Of a stretch of DNA of 64,000 nucleotides, positions 61,707 through 64,000 are shown piece after piece (the first letter of the stretch is position 1; the number at the start of each line of letters is the position of its first letter). The translations under genes and the position numbers were made by a program. The DNA lies in NCBI RefSeq assembly GCF_000720115.1, contig NZ_JOIR01000004.1, positions 124,001 to 188,000 on the forward strand, in the 5' to 3' direction. This DNA comes from Streptomyces sp. NRRL F-2580 (GTDB lineage Bacteria > Actinomycetota > Actinomycetes > Streptomycetales > Streptomycetaceae). The notes beneath the pieces are model-generated. The model did no database searches. It worked only from the letters and a program-made list of their open reading frames with translations, and was not told where the DNA came from.

Positions 61707-62078
61707 TTGGCATTGCAGGGCCGCAGGCCCGGGAGACGGTGGGGTTCCCGGACGGCGCGGCCCTTTTCGGCATGTCCGGGACCGGCCGATACCGCCCGCG
61801 TCGTCGCCGCTCTCCCCCTCGCCGTCGCACTCTTCGGCGGGGTGGCATCGGCCGACAACGGCTCCTTCGCGAACGACGGATCGAATGCGAGCGTCGCCAG
61901 CATCATCGGCAGCGGCGTGGGTGGGCACAACGCCGGCAACTCGTCCACCTCGCAGCAGGTGGCCACCGGTTCCGGTGCCTCCAACCAGAACAACACCGCG
62001 CAGGTCAAGGGCTCGGCCTTCACGGCAATCCACCAGGCCGACTCGAACGTGGGGGTCAACTTCCACCCCTGGTGGTAG
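61707..62078 (+). CDS. Small secreted protein (start possibly frameshifted)
   Basis: Up to 123 residues. The part from about 61806 on reads VVAALPLAVALFGGVASA, a clear signal peptide core. It is followed by a mature chain of about 75 residues rich in Asn, Ser and Gly (DNGSFANDGSNASVASIIGSG, AGNSSTSQQVATGSGASNQNN, in sections) and ending NVGVNFHPWW. The natural start seems to be ATG 61772 (MSGTGRYRPR, basic n-region), but this is one frame off, so an indel between 61772 and 61806 is likely. Otherwise a TTG at 61707 must be used. I do not recognise the family. Confidence 0.55.
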   Translation: MALQGRRPGRRWGSRTARPFSACPGPADTARVVAALPLAVALFGGVASADNGSFANDGSNASVASIIGSGVGGHNAGNSSTSQQVATGSGASNQNNTAQVKGSAFTAIHQADSNVGVNFHPWW

Positions 62079-62221
62079 CTGCGGGCTGAGCCGCTCCGAT
62101 TCTTGAGGGCGTCTGTGCGACCGGACCGGCTGGGGTCCGGTAGCGCAGGCGCCATCGCGCATGCCCCACCGCCGCGGCCCGAGGAGAGGAGAATCCCTCC
62201 GCCCCGCCTCCTCTCCCGACC

Positions 62222-62254
62222 TTGACACCACGGGTGAATCTGACGGACAGTCAG
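62222..62254 (+). promoter_or_regulatory. Candidate promoter/operator of the acyl-CoA dehydrogenase gene
   Basis: A -35-like TTGACA at 62222-62227 is followed by the inverted repeat CTGAC-GGACA-GTCAG (62240-62254), 36 bases before the gene start. Such TGAC/GTCA repeats are common TetR-type operators in front of fatty-acid degradation genes, as I recall. The binding protein is unknown. Confidence 0.45.
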
Positions 62255-62290
62255 GTCTCCTCGATGATGTGATGCCGGGAGGCCAGCGCC

Positions 62291-64000
<1,710 letters not shown>

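Overview
The window is high-GC chromosomal DNA from a Streptomyces species. The strongest markers are ssgA with its IclR-type regulator ssgR, a Rex operator in front of cydABCD, seven copies of the Streptomyces parS sequence (GTTTCACGTGAAAC), a copper-handling cluster of the sco/ecuC/dtpA type, and many GTG starts. From memory, the gene order ptpA, ssgR-ssgA, thiC, hisC, cydA-cydB-cydCD, serS, pheA, dtpA matches the S. coelicolor core chromosome on the side of oriC around SCO3921 to SCO3980. The parS density and the DnaA-box cluster agree with an origin-proximal position. I see no transposon, prophage, CRISPR array or large biosynthetic cluster. It is mostly core DNA, with interest in its regulatory and chromosome-organisation signals.

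Layout. 0-7.5 kb: the end of a tyrosine phosphatase gene, small membrane and cupin genes, ssgR/ssgA, a YibE/F membrane protein, and thiC behind a TPP riboswitch. 7.6-12.1 kb: a metallophosphoesterase, a LacI regulator, a histidinol-phosphate aminotransferase and a cyclophilin-like protein. 12.2-20.3 kb: cytochrome bd oxidase with its fused CydCD exporter, followed by a DevS-like GAF sensor kinase. 20.3-26.6 kb: a HAD phosphatase, a flavin/F420-type monooxygenase, an HSP90-family ATPase translationally coupled to a helical-repeat partner, and a KptA-type RNA phosphotransferase. 26.7-36 kb: aquaporin, MerR regulator, an EphD-like hydrolase-SDR fusion coupled to an M24 peptidase, two ABC ATPase-permease pairs and a rhomboid-like protein. 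36-39.7 kb: serS coupled to a HAD phosphatase, then a 540-bp gap rich in DnaA boxes, then pheA. 39.7-46 kb: the copper cluster (YcnI, Sco, ECuC, CopC-CopD, DtpA and a membrane protein). 46.2-57.5 kb: two RsbW-like ATPases, aminopeptidase P, a GAF-SpoIIE protein, a prim-pol-like protein, GDPD, an HtrA protease and a LysR regulator. 57.5-64 kb: cysteine dioxygenase with a YeiH transporter, a secreted serine peptidase, tRNA-Ser(UGA), small secreted proteins, and an acyl-CoA dehydrogenase coupled to a MaoC-like gene cut by the window end.

The items most worth a second look are: the HSP90-family gene, whose Shine-Dalgarno lies in one arm of a 9-bp hairpin and whose stop overlaps the start of its partner; the parS sites embedded in reading frames (one at the cydCD start, one supplying the rhomboid stop codon); the serS-pheA DnaA-box cluster; a 22-bp alternating purine-pyrimidine palindrome; and a SpoIIE-type phosphatase domain lacking its usual metal-binding Asp. 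All function calls rest on reading motifs and on memory of families; no search was run.
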